NCBI RefSeq assembly: GCF_026000375.1
Contig: NZ_AP026708.1
Coordinates: 1,738,501 to 1,802,500, forward strand
Source: Pseudodesulfovibrio portus
GTDB taxonomy: Bacteria > Desulfobacterota > Desulfovibrionia > Desulfovibrionales > Desulfovibrionaceae
Direction: 5' to 3'
DNA length: 64,000 nucleotides
The notes under the pieces are model-generated. The model made no database searches, was not told the origin of the DNA, and worked only from the letters and a program-made list of their open reading frames with translations. Shown piece by piece: positions 33,497 to 42,140 of this stretch (position 1 is its first letter; every line of letters starts with the position of its first letter). The position numbers were made by a program, and so were the translations under genes.

Positions 33497-33760
33497 GTAT
33501 TATAACTGCAAGTTCAAGCAATACGACATATGTGGCATTGCAACTCTCCCCCAACACAAAAACCATCTAATGCAAACTGCAAAACTTATAATTTTATTTT
33601 ACAATTTTTTCAAAGTAAAATAGTAGGTTACATAGAAAATTAGCCAGTTATAACTGGACATTTCCTACCTCTTGGTCTATTTCTGCATCGTGTTAGCTAT
33701 ATTTATAGATTGGCCGATCAATGGTGTTCGGTCCGAACATCATTCAAGGAGAGGGGCTTC
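33497..33760. other. A/T-rich island with palindromes
   Basis: About 260 bases, far more A/T-rich than the flanks. It contains the perfect palindrome CCAGTTATAACTGG (33644-33657) and GTTCG-GTC-CGAAC (33726-33738). No coding frame is supported until 33761. The composition change suggests a promoter/operator region or a remnant of transferred DNA. Confidence 0.45.
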
Positions 33761-33949
33761 ATGCAACACGTCGTGCTCATTCTGCCGGACAGCAAAAACC
33801 GGCTGCCGGACGCGGGCGCTCTCAGGAAGGCCGGGTTCCGGGTATCCGCCGCCCTGGGCGGCAGCGCAGGAAAAGACGCAGGGAAGCCGGGTGAGTATCG
33901 GGCCGAGGGACGAAACCGGGATGACGCGCCGCACACGGCCGACCGCTGA
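33761..33949 (+). CDS. Small hypothetical protein, 62 residues
   Basis: AAGGAG (33746-33751) lies nine bases upstream of ATG 33761, good support for translation. The product begins MQHVVLILPDSKNRLPDAGA and ends with a polar Arg/Asp-rich tail. It has no recognised motif, signal peptide or membrane helix. It sits between an A/T-rich island and a bidirectional terminator, so it would be its own unit. It could be a real small protein or the start of a decayed gene. Confidence 0.4.
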   Translation: MQHVVLILPDSKNRLPDAGALRKAGFRVSAALGGSAGKDAGKPGEYRAEGRNRDDAPHTADR

Positions 33950-33957
33950 AAAGACAA

Positions 33958-33989
33958 ACGCCCCCGGGCCTCGGAAGGGCCGGGGGCGT
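33958..33989. terminator. Terminator between small ORF and ADH synthase gene
   Basis: A GC stem of ten perfect pairs (33958-33967 with 33980-33989), extended past one mismatch around a short loop, with A-rich sequence on its left side. It functions best for the minus-strand gene, where the read-out ends in TTTGTCTTTTC. Confidence 0.75.
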
Positions 33990-34011
33990 CAAAGCCTCGG
34001 AGATGATCGGA

Positions 34012-34815
34012 TCAGAGGATGTCGGCGTATCCGTCAAGGGCGTCGTCCACGGACCGGCCCTCGTGGACGATGCGGTTGAGCACTTCCACGAGGCGCGTGG
34101 GGTCCCTGTGCTGGAACACGTTGCGGCCCACGGACAGGCCCGCGCCGCCAGCGTCGATGGAGGTGCGGACAACGTCGAGAAATTCCCGGGTGGAATCCAT
34201 CTTGGCCCCGCCGGCGATGACCACGGGAACGCACGTGCATTCGACCACGCGGGCAAAACTCTCGGCACTGCCCGGGTAATTGACCTTGACCACGTCCGCT
34301 CCCAGCTCCGCGCCCACCCGGGCGCAGTGGGCCACGATGTCCGGATCATATTCGTCGCCGACCTTGGGCCCGCGGGCGTAGATCATGGCCAGGAGCGGCA
34401 TGCCCCATTCCGCAGCCGAAGCCGCCACCCGACCGAAATCGCTGAGCATCTGGCCCTCGGTCTCGTCACCCAGGTTGACGTGGACGCTGACGCCGTCCGC
34501 GCCCAGGCGGATGGCCTCCTCCACCGTGGTCACCAGCCGCTTCACATTGGGGAACGGCGACAGGCAGGTCCCGGCGGACAGATGGACGATGCAGCCGAAA
34601 TCCCGGCCCTGCATTCGGTGCCCGAGCTTGACCTGCCCCTTGTGGACCAGTCCCGCGTTGGCACCGCCGGCCACCAGGCTGGTGACGGTGTCGCGCATCT
34701 TCTCCAGGCCGGCGATGGGTCCCACGGTCACGCCGTGGTCCATGGGCACGATGATGGTGCGGCCCGTGTTGCGATTGAAAATCCTCTCCAAGCGAATGGC
34801 TTTACCGATATGCAT
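34012..34815 (-). CDS. 2-amino-3,7-dideoxy-D-threo-hept-6-ulosonate synthase
   Basis: A 267-residue class I aldolase of the DhnA/AroA' type. In the archaeal-style shikimate pathway it makes the precursor of 3-dehydroquinate from aspartate semialdehyde and a deoxy-ketohexose phosphate. Evidence: [20 protein letters not shown] at the N terminus, the Schiff-base Lys region VVKVNYPGS, and [12 protein letters not shown] followed by [12 protein letters not shown] at the phosphate site. AAAGAGGTGAAGG precedes the ATG. Desulfovibrio-type bacteria are known to use this route. The usual partner, type II 3-dehydroquinate synthase, is not adjacent. A fructose-bisphosphate aldolase role is the alternative. 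Confidence 0.82.
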   Translation of the reverse strand: MHIGKAIRLERIFNRNTGRTIIVPMDHGVTVGPIAGLEKMRDTVTSLVAGGANAGLVHKGQVKLGHRMQGRDFGCIVHLSAGTCLSPFPNVKRLVTTVEEAIRLGADGVSVHVNLGDETEGQMLSDFGRVAASAAEWGMPLLAMIYARGPKVGDEYDPDIVAHCARVGAELGADVVKVNYPGSAESFARVVECTCVPVVIAGGAKMDSTREFLDVVRTSIDAGGAGLSVGRNVFQHRDPTRLVEVLNRIVHEGRSVDDALDGYADIL

Positions 34816-35008
34816 CCTTCACCTCTTTCATGGCTGTTACAGTCTTTCCGAGTGTCCCGCATGACATAATACACTCGCACGAAAGAGGAAAGTGGAAACA
34901 CCCCCGGCACGGCGGACCGCAGGACAAAGTGTATCGACAAGTTGATTGCATTTCGCAGATTGCACAGAAAAATAAATCGGGTATAGTGGCCTTCAAGGGA
35001 GCAATCCG

Positions 35009-36256
35009 ATGAGCGACGAACACACCTACGAATCCATATATGTAGCCAGACAACCCATCCTGGACGCCGACGACGAGACATGGGGCTACATGATGCTCTT
35101 CCGGGACAGCGGCAACGCCGAACGGGCCATATTTTCGAGCAACTCCGAAGCCACGATGAACCTGGTCGCCAATCTTCCCCTGTGCGGCGGGGCCTGCGGC
35201 AACCAGGCCTGCCTGCTGATCCACTTCACCCCCGAAGACATCATCAGGGGCACGCCCCACGCCATCCCCTGCGACAACACGGTCATCATCCTCGAAGAGA
35301 TGGTCGACCCGGACGAAACCCTGATCGTGGCCCTCGGCGACCTGATCATCGACGGCTTCCGTCTGGCCATCAACAACTTCGAGGGCAAACCCGGCTGCGA
35401 AAGGCTGGCGGACCTGGCCGACACCCTGATCGTGGACATCAGCGGGAAAAGCGAAGAGGACCTCAAGACCATCGTCGACAAGGCCGGAAAATTCGACATC
35501 CCCCGCCTGGTGGCCAAGCGCGTTGAGACCATAGAGGACCTGAAGCGGGCCAAGGCCACGGGGTTCTCCCTGTTCAACGGGTATTATTTCAAACGGCCCC
35601 AGATCGAGGGAGGCCGCAAGATCAGCTCGGTCAAGGCGACCCGCCTCAAGCTGTTCGAAATCATCGAAAAGGACGAGCCGGACTTCGACGCCCTGGCCCC
35701 GGCCATCGAGGCGGACGTGGCCATCAGCTACCGGCTGCTCAATTTTCTCAACACGGCCAACTTCAGCTTCGCCACCAAGGTCACGTCCATCAAACAGGCG
35801 GTGGTCCTGGCCGGATGGAAGCCCATCCGCAATTGGCTCAGGCTGATCATTCTCACGGACCTGACCCCCTCGGAAAAAACCCTGGAGCTCTCCTACACCT
35901 CGGCCCACAGGGCCAAGCTCTTCGAGACTGCGGCCCTGGGCAGCGGCTATGAAGAGGAGTCGGACCGGCTGTTCATCATCGGCCTTTTCTCCCTGCTGGA
36001 CGCCATGCTGGACACCAAGATGGAAGAAATCACCGACCACCTGCCCGTGGACAGCGAGATCAAGAACACCCTGTGCGGGAAAAAGACCAAATACACCCCG
36101 TGGCTCGAACTGGCCCAGGCCATCGAGGAATCCGATTGGGACAAAGTCAGCGACCGGGCCAAGGCGCTCAATCTCCTGCCCGGGACCGTGGCCGTCAGCT
36201 ATCAGCACGCCTTCTCCTGGGTTGACGCATTCTTCGCCGCCAAGCCCGGCGTGTGA
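35009..36256 (+). CDS. EAL/HDOD signalling protein (YuxH-like), probably no phosphodiesterase activity
   Basis: A 415-residue protein. The N-terminal half (about 10-200) is a degenerate EAL domain: it starts with VARQPILDADDETWGYMMLF, and the signature Glu-Ala-Leu is not present (YMMLFRDS instead). Later acidic metal ligands are mostly lost. The C-terminal half (about 210-405) is an HDOD domain (EADVAISYRLLNFLNTANFS, SIKQAVVLAGWKPIRNWLRL). Such proteins bind or relay c-di-GMP-related or other signals without hydrolysis. AAGGGAG precedes ATG 35009. It probably acts as a scaffold for motility or stress signalling. Confidence 0.85.
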   Translation: MSDEHTYESIYVARQPILDADDETWGYMMLFRDSGNAERAIFSSNSEATMNLVANLPLCGGACGNQACLLIHFTPEDIIRGTPHAIPCDNTVIILEEMVDPDETLIVALGDLIIDGFRLAINNFEGKPGCERLADLADTLIVDISGKSEEDLKTIVDKAGKFDIPRLVAKRVETIEDLKRAKATGFSLFNGYYFKRPQIEGGRKISSVKATRLKLFEIIEKDEPDFDALAPAIEADVAISYRLLNFLNTANFSFATKVTSIKQAVVLAGWKPIRNWLRLIILTDLTPSEKTLELSYTSAHRAKLFETAALGSGYEEESDRLFIIGLFSLLDAMLDTKMEEITDHLPVDSEIKNTLCGKKTKYTPWLELAQAIEESDWDKVSDRAKALNLLPGTVAVSYQHAFSWVDAFFAAKPGV

Positions 36257-36277
36257 TCGCTCCGCAGCCTCCCGACC

Positions 36278-37477
36278 ATGGTGCTCACCCGCCGCCAATT
36301 CCTCGCATCACTGGCCGGGGTGGCCGCGCTATCAGGGACAGCCTCCGCCACACCGTCGTCCCCCGGGACCTATGCCCTGGCCGGGCGCATCGTAACCGGC
36401 CAGGACGAACACCCCCTCACGGGACACGCGGTCCTGGTCCGGGGAGGCTTCATCGAGGGCATCGTCCCGGCCCGGACAGTGGCCGACAGGCCCGTAATCG
36501 CCCCGCGCGACGCCACCATCCTGCCCGGCATCATCAACGCCCACTGCCATGGAGTCCACACCCCCGAGGCGAGAAGGGAACGCTGGCTCTCCAGCGGCGT
36601 CACCTCCATCGGCGACCCGGGCGCACCGCTTTCGGCCATGGCCCTGCTCGCACAAGCCCCGACCGGTGCCACGGCCACGGCGGCCTTTTCCGGCCCCATG
36701 CTGGCCGCGCCCGGCGGGTACCCCCTGCCCGTGCACGACCCGAAATTCGCCATGGTCATCCGCTCCCCGCAAGAGGCCGCTGACGCGGTCGGGATGCTGG
36801 CCGACCGGGGCGCTACCATGATCAAGATGGCCTTTGAACCGGGCGTCATGCCCGAACCGTGGCCCGTGCCGGACCAGCCCGCTGCGGAGGCCGCCTGCAA
36901 CGCCGCCCGAAAACTCGGGCTCACCGTCCGCTGCCACGTGCAGGACCTTTCGGGCCTCAGGCCCGCACTGGATGCCGGGGCGCACACCATCGAGCACGTC
37001 CCGCATCGCTGGATCAGGCACGGCGAACATCGCCCCGTGCTCGACGAAGACGGAAGCGTGATCCCCTGTTATCGCGATTTGCTGGAACGCATGGTGCGCG
37101 AAGGCGTGATCCTCACCCCCACCCTGGACGTGCTCTCCCGCACCCCCTGGAACGGCCCGGAACTGTATGAGCCGGTACGCGCATTCAACAAGATGGGCGG
37201 ACGGTTGGCGGCAGGCAACGATTTCCCCTACCGGCGCACCGGAGCGGGCATGATCCTTGATGAATTCCGGCTGCTCGGCCGGGCCGGATTGACGGGGGAA
37301 GAGATACTCCGGGCGGCCACGAGCGGTTCCGCCTCGGCCTGCGGATTCACGGACCGGGGCGTCATTGCGCCGGGGATGGCCGCGGACCTGCTGGTGACGG
37401 CGGGCGATCCCGCCACCGATCCGGACGTGCTGGCCGCGCCCCTGCACATCGTCAAGCACGGCCTTTTCATCGCTTAG
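36278..37477 (+). CDS. Tat-exported amidohydrolase
   Basis: A 399-residue metal hydrolase with a twin-arginine signal (LTRRQFLASLAGVAALSG) ending near residue 25, so it is exported folded. The amidohydrolase barrel has the HCH metal pair in IINAHCHGVH, a Lys in TMIKMAFEPG (possible carbamate bridge), His in VRCHVQDL, HTIEHV, and the catalytic Asp in AAGNDFPYR. Substrate could be a cyclic amide, peptide or organophosphate-like compound; nothing in the context decides. It starts 21 bases after the EAL/HDOD gene. Confidence 0.83.
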   Translation: MVLTRRQFLASLAGVAALSGTASATPSSPGTYALAGRIVTGQDEHPLTGHAVLVRGGFIEGIVPARTVADRPVIAPRDATILPGIINAHCHGVHTPEARRERWLSSGVTSIGDPGAPLSAMALLAQAPTGATATAAFSGPMLAAPGGYPLPVHDPKFAMVIRSPQEAADAVGMLADRGATMIKMAFEPGVMPEPWPVPDQPAAEAACNAARKLGLTVRCHVQDLSGLRPALDAGAHTIEHVPHRWIRHGEHRPVLDEDGSVIPCYRDLLERMVREGVILTPTLDVLSRTPWNGPELYEPVRAFNKMGGRLAAGNDFPYRRTGAGMILDEFRLLGRAGLTGEEILRAATSGSASACGFTDRGVIAPGMAADLLVTAGDPATDPDVLAAPLHIVKHGLFIA

Positions 37478-37480
37478 GGC

Positions 37481-38335
37481 TCACAGGCGGCGGGCCGACT
37501 CCGCCTTGAGCGGAGCGTGCCCGGCCAGGGCGGCGTCGATCTCGGCCAGGGCCCGGTCCTTGCCCGACGGCAGCCGGACCTTGAGGGGCAGATAGTTGGA
37601 GGCGTGGTTGGCCAGGAACAGGCCGCGCGTCAGGTGCAGACCGGAGAGCATCTCCCGGATTTCCGCCAGCAGCCCCGGCGCGTCGAGCAGCTCGAACTCA
37701 CCGCGCTCACGGCGGTCGTGCAGGGGAGTGCCCGGGACCAGCATCAGGCTGAGCGCCCCGACCTGTTCCGGGTCCATGGAATTCAGGGCTGCGGCGGTTG
37801 CCCGGGCGTGTTCCATGGACCGTGCGGTCCCGCCCAACCCGTTGATGACCGTGACGTTGAGCTTGAGCCCGGCGTCGCGCACGCGGTGCCCCTGCCGAAC
37901 GATGAAGGCGCTGTCGCCGTTCTTGCCCATGGACCGCAAGATCTCGTCGTCCCCGGACTCCAGCCCCATGTACACGATCCCCAGCCCCAGCTCCCGCAGG
38001 TCCCTGAGCTCGACGTCGGACTTGCGCGCCAGACTCTTTGCGTTGGCGTAGGTGCCCACGCGGGTCACCCACGGAAGGCGGTCCCGGACCCGTTCGAGGA
38101 TGTCGACGAGCTTTGGCTGCGGCAGGATCATGGCGTCGCCGTCGCACAGGAAGACCCGCCGCTGCCCCACGCAGTTGCGGGCCGCGAACTCTATGTCGGC
38201 CATGACCGTTTCCCGATCCTTGATGGCGAACCGCTTGTCCAGGTAGGCGCCGCAGAACGCGCACTTGCCGTGCGAACAACCGAGGGTCACCTGCAGCAGG
38301 ATGGACCCGGCCTCGCTCGGCGGACGTATGATCAT
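37481..38335 (-). CDS. Radical SAM protein
   Basis: A 284-residue radical SAM enzyme. The cluster motif is CSHGKCAFC (C-x4-C-x2-C, one residue longer than the usual C-x3-C). SAM-binding elements follow: VFLCDGDAMILPQPKLVDIL and IVYMGLESGDDEIL (GGE-like and Ser/Glu-rich turns). The end lacks a further Fe-S domain. The layout resembles the Elp3/HemN-like B12-free radical SAM group of unknown function. The start at 38335 is set by the first residues (MIIRPPSEAGSILLQVTLGC) directly before the motif; the ribosome site is weak. It ends convergent with the amidohydrolase gene, three bases apart. Confidence 0.82.
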   Translation of the reverse strand: MIIRPPSEAGSILLQVTLGCSHGKCAFCGAYLDKRFAIKDRETVMADIEFAARNCVGQRRVFLCDGDAMILPQPKLVDILERVRDRLPWVTRVGTYANAKSLARKSDVELRDLRELGLGIVYMGLESGDDEILRSMGKNGDSAFIVRQGHRVRDAGLKLNVTVINGLGGTARSMEHARATAAALNSMDPEQVGALSLMLVPGTPLHDRRERGEFELLDAPGLLAEIREMLSGLHLTRGLFLANHASNYLPLKVRLPSGKDRALAEIDAALAGHAPLKAESARRL

Positions 38336-38496
38336 TCCCCTGTGGTCCAAAAACGCGCTCCCTCGGCCGAACCGCCAAAACGGCCCTTTGCCGATTTTTC
38401 CTCTTTGCCATTGACCCCCGGACGGGGATTTTCTACACTTTTCAACTAGTAAGCCAGCCCCGGTCGTGATGCCGGGCAATTCCAGGCGCGGACACC

Positions 38497-40932
38497 ATGA
38501 CGATCAAGAAAAAACCGGCACGGCCCACATCCTATGTCGCATTGGACGAAACATCCAGAGCGCTCATGGACTCTTCCATGGAATCCGCCTTTGTCATGGA
38601 CGTCAGCGGATACGTCCTGGCCGCCAACAAGGCGGCGGCCAGCCTGTTCGACCTGAAATCCAACGACACGCTGCAGCAATACAACATTTACGACCTCCTG
38701 CCCCAAGATGCCGCCGACTCCCGCCGGGCCAAGATCGCCGAGGCCATCCGGGACGTGCGCGCGGTTCGGTTCGAGGAGGAGATAGACGGGCGCTCCCTGG
38801 TCCATTCCATCGTCCCGGTAGCCAACCCCTGGGGAGAGGTGGCCCGGCTGGCGGTGCACACCCTGGACCTGACCAAGCTGAGGAGAACGGACGAAGACCT
38901 GCGGCGGGAGCAACAGCGCCAGATCTTCTTCATGGAGTCCCTGCCCGGAATCGTCTACCACCTCTATCCCGACAACACCATCCGCTACGCCAACCGCTAT
39001 TTCCGGCGCTACTTCGGCAGCCCGAGGGACAAGACCTGCCGCGAAGCCCTCAATTGCTCCGACCTTTCCTGCGAGGCCTGCCCGCCCATGGAGTCCATGA
39101 AAACGGACCGCGCCCTGGAATGGGACTGGACGGACGCCCAGGGCAGGACCTTCCACCTCCAGTGCAGCCCCATGACCGACTCCGCCGGGGAACGGATGAT
39201 CATGGTCCTGGGCATCGACATCACGGCCAGGCAAAAGGCCGAAGACGCCCTGAAACAGGCCCGGGACAAATTGGAAGAGCGCGTCCGCCAGCGCACCGAG
39301 GAACTGGAACAGGCCAATCTGAAGCTGACCAACAAATCCGTGCGCCTGGTCAATGCCATGAAAAAGGCGGACGAGGCCACCCGGGCGAAATCATCGTTCC
39401 TGGCCAACATGAGCCACGAGATACGCACCCCGCTCAACGCCGTGCTCGGCATGGCGGAACTGGCCATGTCGGTGACCGATCCCGACAGGAAGAACCACTA
39501 CCTCGGCCGGATCATGGATGCGGGCAACTCCCTCCTGGCCATCATCAACGACATCCTGGACTTCTCCAAGATCGAAGCGCACAAGCTGGCCCTGGAAGCG
39601 ATAGACTTCGACATCCGACGGACCATGGAAGCCACCCTGGACCTGTACATGCTCCCGGCCGGGAAGAAGGGACTCGACCTGACCTTCTCCGTGGACGACG
39701 ACGTGCCCCAGGTGCTGATGGGCGACCCCTCCCGCCTGGGCCAGATTCTCATCAACCTGGTCAGCAATGCCATCAAGTTCACCGAGACCGGAGGAGTGGA
39801 CGTCCGGGTGTCCCTGGTGGAAGGCCCGGAGGATGTGGTCCCCGAAGCCCCGGTCAAGCTCCTGTTCAGCGTCAGCGACACGGGTGTGGGCATTGCCGAG
39901 GATAAGCAGAAAGACGTTTTCGAATCCTTTCTCCAGGCGGACGACTCCATCACCCGGAAACACGGCGGCACAGGACTGGGCCTGACCATCTGCACGCTGC
40001 TGGTGGAACTCATGGGCGGCGAAATCGGCCTGGAAAGCGAGGAGGGCAAGGGGTCCACCTTCCGGTTCTCGGCCCGACTCAAGGTCGGCGATGCGGACAA
40101 GGTGGAAGCCGAGATGGTCCGTTTCGCATCCAGAAACATACCCGACATGCCCCGGCTCAAGGTCCTGCTCGCGGACGACAACGCCTTGAACAGGGAGCTG
40201 GCCACCACCCTCCTCACGGAACAGGGGCACGAAGTCCTGGACGTGACCAACGGCGTCAAGGCCCTGGACGCGCTCAAAGAGAGACATTTCGACATGGTGC
40301 TCATGGACGTGCAGATGCCGGTCATGGACGGCATCTCGGCCACACGGGCCATCCGCGACCCCAACTCCGGCGTCCTCGACCCGGACATCCCGATCATCGC
40401 CCTGACCGCCCACGCCCTCAAGGGGGACCGTGAGCGGTTCCTGGAAGCCGGGATGAACGATTACATTTCCAAGCCCATCACCATGCGGGGCTTCTACGAC
40501 ACCATCGCCCGCGCAGCGGCCGGAGCCCCGCCCGCACCGTCGACGGGGGCTTCCGCCAAGCCGGCGCAGACGGGCGGCAGCACTCTTTTCGACCGGCAAT
40601 CCGCCCTGGACATGCTCGGCGGTCGCGAGGCCCTCCTGAGGCGCATGGATGAAATCTTCATCCGGGACGTTCCCGAGGACCTGAAGCAACTCACCGAATC
40701 GCTGGAAACACATGATTGGGATACGGCGCGTCGGCTGGCCCATTCCATCAAGGGCGCGGCGCGCACGGTGGGCGCCCTGCGCACCGGGGCCATCGCAGAA
40801 CAGCTCGAATACCTGTGCAAGCAGAAAGATGTTTCCACTGCCGGCAAGGAACTTAAAATCCTTGAATGCGAAACGGAATACGCGCTAAAGTACGTTACAA
40901 AAGAATTGGGCGATAAACCGGAAACCCCCTGA
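38497..40932 (+). CDS. Hybrid sensor histidine kinase (PAS-PAS-HK-REC-HPt)
   Basis: An 811-residue cytoplasmic hybrid kinase with no membrane segment. Two PAS domains (about 18-130 and 150-250), a coiled coil, the His phospho-acceptor in ANMSHEIRTPLNAVLGMAEL, and an ATPase domain (NLVSNAIKFTETGG, GGTGLGLTICTLLVELM) come first. A receiver domain (ADDNALNREL, phospho-Asp in MVLMDVQMPVMDG) and a C-terminal HPt domain with AHSIKGAARTVGA follow. All relay residues (His, Asp, His) are present. A single-domain response regulator follows 19 bases later, the likely output of the relay. Confidence 0.93.
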   Translation: MTIKKKPARPTSYVALDETSRALMDSSMESAFVMDVSGYVLAANKAAASLFDLKSNDTLQQYNIYDLLPQDAADSRRAKIAEAIRDVRAVRFEEEIDGRSLVHSIVPVANPWGEVARLAVHTLDLTKLRRTDEDLRREQQRQIFFMESLPGIVYHLYPDNTIRYANRYFRRYFGSPRDKTCREALNCSDLSCEACPPMESMKTDRALEWDWTDAQGRTFHLQCSPMTDSAGERMIMVLGIDITARQKAEDALKQARDKLEERVRQRTEELEQANLKLTNKSVRLVNAMKKADEATRAKSSFLANMSHEIRTPLNAVLGMAELAMSVTDPDRKNHYLGRIMDAGNSLLAIINDILDFSKIEAHKLALEAIDFDIRRTMEATLDLYMLPAGKKGLDLTFSVDDDVPQVLMGDPSRLGQILINLVSNAIKFTETGGVDVRVSLVEGPEDVVPEAPVKLLFSVSDTGVGIAEDKQKDVFESFLQADDSITRKHGGTGLGLTICTLLVELMGGEIGLESEEGKGSTFRFSARLKVGDADKVEAEMVRFASRNIPDMPRLKVLLADDNALNRELATTLLTEQGHEVLDVTNGVKALDALKERHFDMVLMDVQMPVMDGISATRAIRDPNSGVLDPDIPIIALTAHALKGDRERFLEAGMNDYISKPITMRGFYDTIARAAAGAPPAPSTGASAKPAQTGGSTLFDRQSALDMLGGREALLRRMDEIFIRDVPEDLKQLTESLETHDWDTARRLAHSIKGAARTVGALRTGAIAEQLEYLCKQKDVSTAGKELKILECETEYALKYVTKELGDKPETP

Positions 40933-40951
40933 CGCGGGAAGGAGTTGGTTC

Positions 40952-41317
40952 ATGAAGACGATTTTGGTTGTGGATGACGCCCCCATGATTCGCGAACTCC
41001 TGAAGTCCGTGCTTGAGGCGGAGGGCTACAATGTGATTGAGGCCGCAGATGGAGAAGAGGCCGTCCACATATGCCGCGACAACGCCATCGATCTCTCCAT
41101 CATCGACATTTTCCTGCCCAAGAAGGGCGGGCTGCAAGTCATGGGCGAGCTGATCAAATCCGACAGTTCTCACAAGTTCATCGCCATCTCCGGGGGCGAA
41201 GCCTTCAACCCGGAGGCCATCGTCGAGCTGGCCAAGGTCTTCGACGTGGTGGACACCTTCACCAAACCCATCGACACCAGGAAGCTGGTGGATTCGGTAA
41301 AAAAGGCCTTGGATTAG
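40952..41317 (+). CDS. Single-domain response regulator (CheY-like)
   Basis: A 121-residue receiver domain without an output domain. The acidic pocket (VVDDAPM), phospho-Asp in DLSIIDIFLPKKGG, Ser/Thr in HKFIAISGG and Lys in DTFTKPIDT are all present. GGAAGGAG lies just before ATG 40952. It is cotranscribed with the hybrid kinase, so it probably receives phosphate from the HPt domain and signals by protein contact. Confidence 0.93.
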   Translation: MKTILVVDDAPMIRELLKSVLEAEGYNVIEAADGEEAVHICRDNAIDLSIIDIFLPKKGGLQVMGELIKSDSSHKFIAISGGEAFNPEAIVELAKVFDVVDTFTKPIDTRKLVDSVKKALD

Positions 41318-41325
41318 CCCGCAGC

Positions 41326-41373
41326 CAGGCAAAAAGGGCCCGCCGGAGTGATCCGGCGGGCCCTTTTTGCCTG
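41326..41373. terminator. Bidirectional terminator
   Basis: A perfect 22-bp stem (41326-41347 with 41352-41373, loop GTGA) contains A5 in the left arm and T5 in the right arm. It separates the convergent response regulator and CBS genes. Confidence 0.92.
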
Positions 41374-41380
41374 TGTCGGG

Positions 41381-42058
41381 CTACATCAGATCAACCGTCA
41401 CGCCTTCGTTGAGATAGAAGAGCAGTTCGTATTTCTCCTGAAGCCTCCCGACCACCTCTTCGACGGAAAGGTCGCCCATGTCCTCCACCGTGACGTAGGC
41501 GTTGCTGAACCCCGTCTGCGTGGGGTCATGGGCAGTGAACACGCTGGTGAAGATCACACCCAACTCCTTGAGATCGCAGAGCAGGGCGGGCAGGAGCCCG
41601 GGACGGCCGTCCATGCGGACGGCAAACTGGGCTCCGCCACGGGCCGAACCCGAGGCCGTACACAGGAAACGGAGCACGTCGGCCTGGGTAATGATGCCGA
41701 CCAGCTGACCGGAGTCCACCACGGGCAATCCCCCGACCTTGTGCTTGACCAGGATTTCGGCAACTTCGGTCATGGCCGTGTCCGAGGCAACGGAAATGGG
41801 TTCCAGGGTCATGATGTCCCCGGCCGTAAGAGTATACAGGCCGCCGCCCTTTTCGGAAGCGAAGTCCCCGGGAATGAACTTGGACGGCATGGCGTCGCGA
41901 ACATCGCGGTCGGAGACGATGCCCACCAGCTTGCCGTCGCCGTCGATGACCGGAAACTGCCGGATATTCTTTTCCCGCAGTATCTCGGCGGCGTCCAGCA
42001 CCGACGAATTGACGCCCAGGGACATGACATTGACGGTCATCCAGTCTCTGACCAGCAT
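41381..42058 (-). CDS. CBS-pair protein with C-terminal ACT-like domain (second copy)
   Basis: A 225-residue paralogue of the protein at 22839. Two CBS motifs (WMTVNVMSLGVNSSV...VSDRDV; IMTLEPISVASDTAM...ITQADV) and an ACT-like end are in the same order. It differs in the linker after the first CBS motif (a Gly-rich KGGGLYTL stretch). GGAGGT precedes ATG 42058. The same fold suggests a nucleotide-sensing role in another pathway. Located between kinase genes, but no partner is proven. Confidence 0.84.
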   Translation of the reverse strand: MLVRDWMTVNVMSLGVNSSVLDAAEILREKNIRQFPVIDGDGKLVGIVSDRDVRDAMPSKFIPGDFASEKGGGLYTLTAGDIMTLEPISVASDTAMTEVAEILVKHKVGGLPVVDSGQLVGIITQADVLRFLCTASGSARGGAQFAVRMDGRPGLLPALLCDLKELGVIFTSVFTAHDPTQTGFSNAYVTVEDMGDLSVEEVVGRLQEKYELLFYLNEGVTVDLM

Positions 42059-42140
42059 CCTACACCTCCTGCTCCTCGAATTGCCGGTCGGCAAGTTGTC
42101 CGCATTACGTACCCACTCGCAACCCAAAAAGCAACGGGGA

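Noticed and set aside
33672-33688. Sigma-54-like TTGG...TGC in the A/T-rich island
   Set aside because: The GG to GC spacing is one base too short for a sigma-54 promoter.
33694-33720. Sigma-28-like GCCGATCA before the small ORF
   Set aside because: The -10-like box matches well, but the -35 position matches only three of eight bases.
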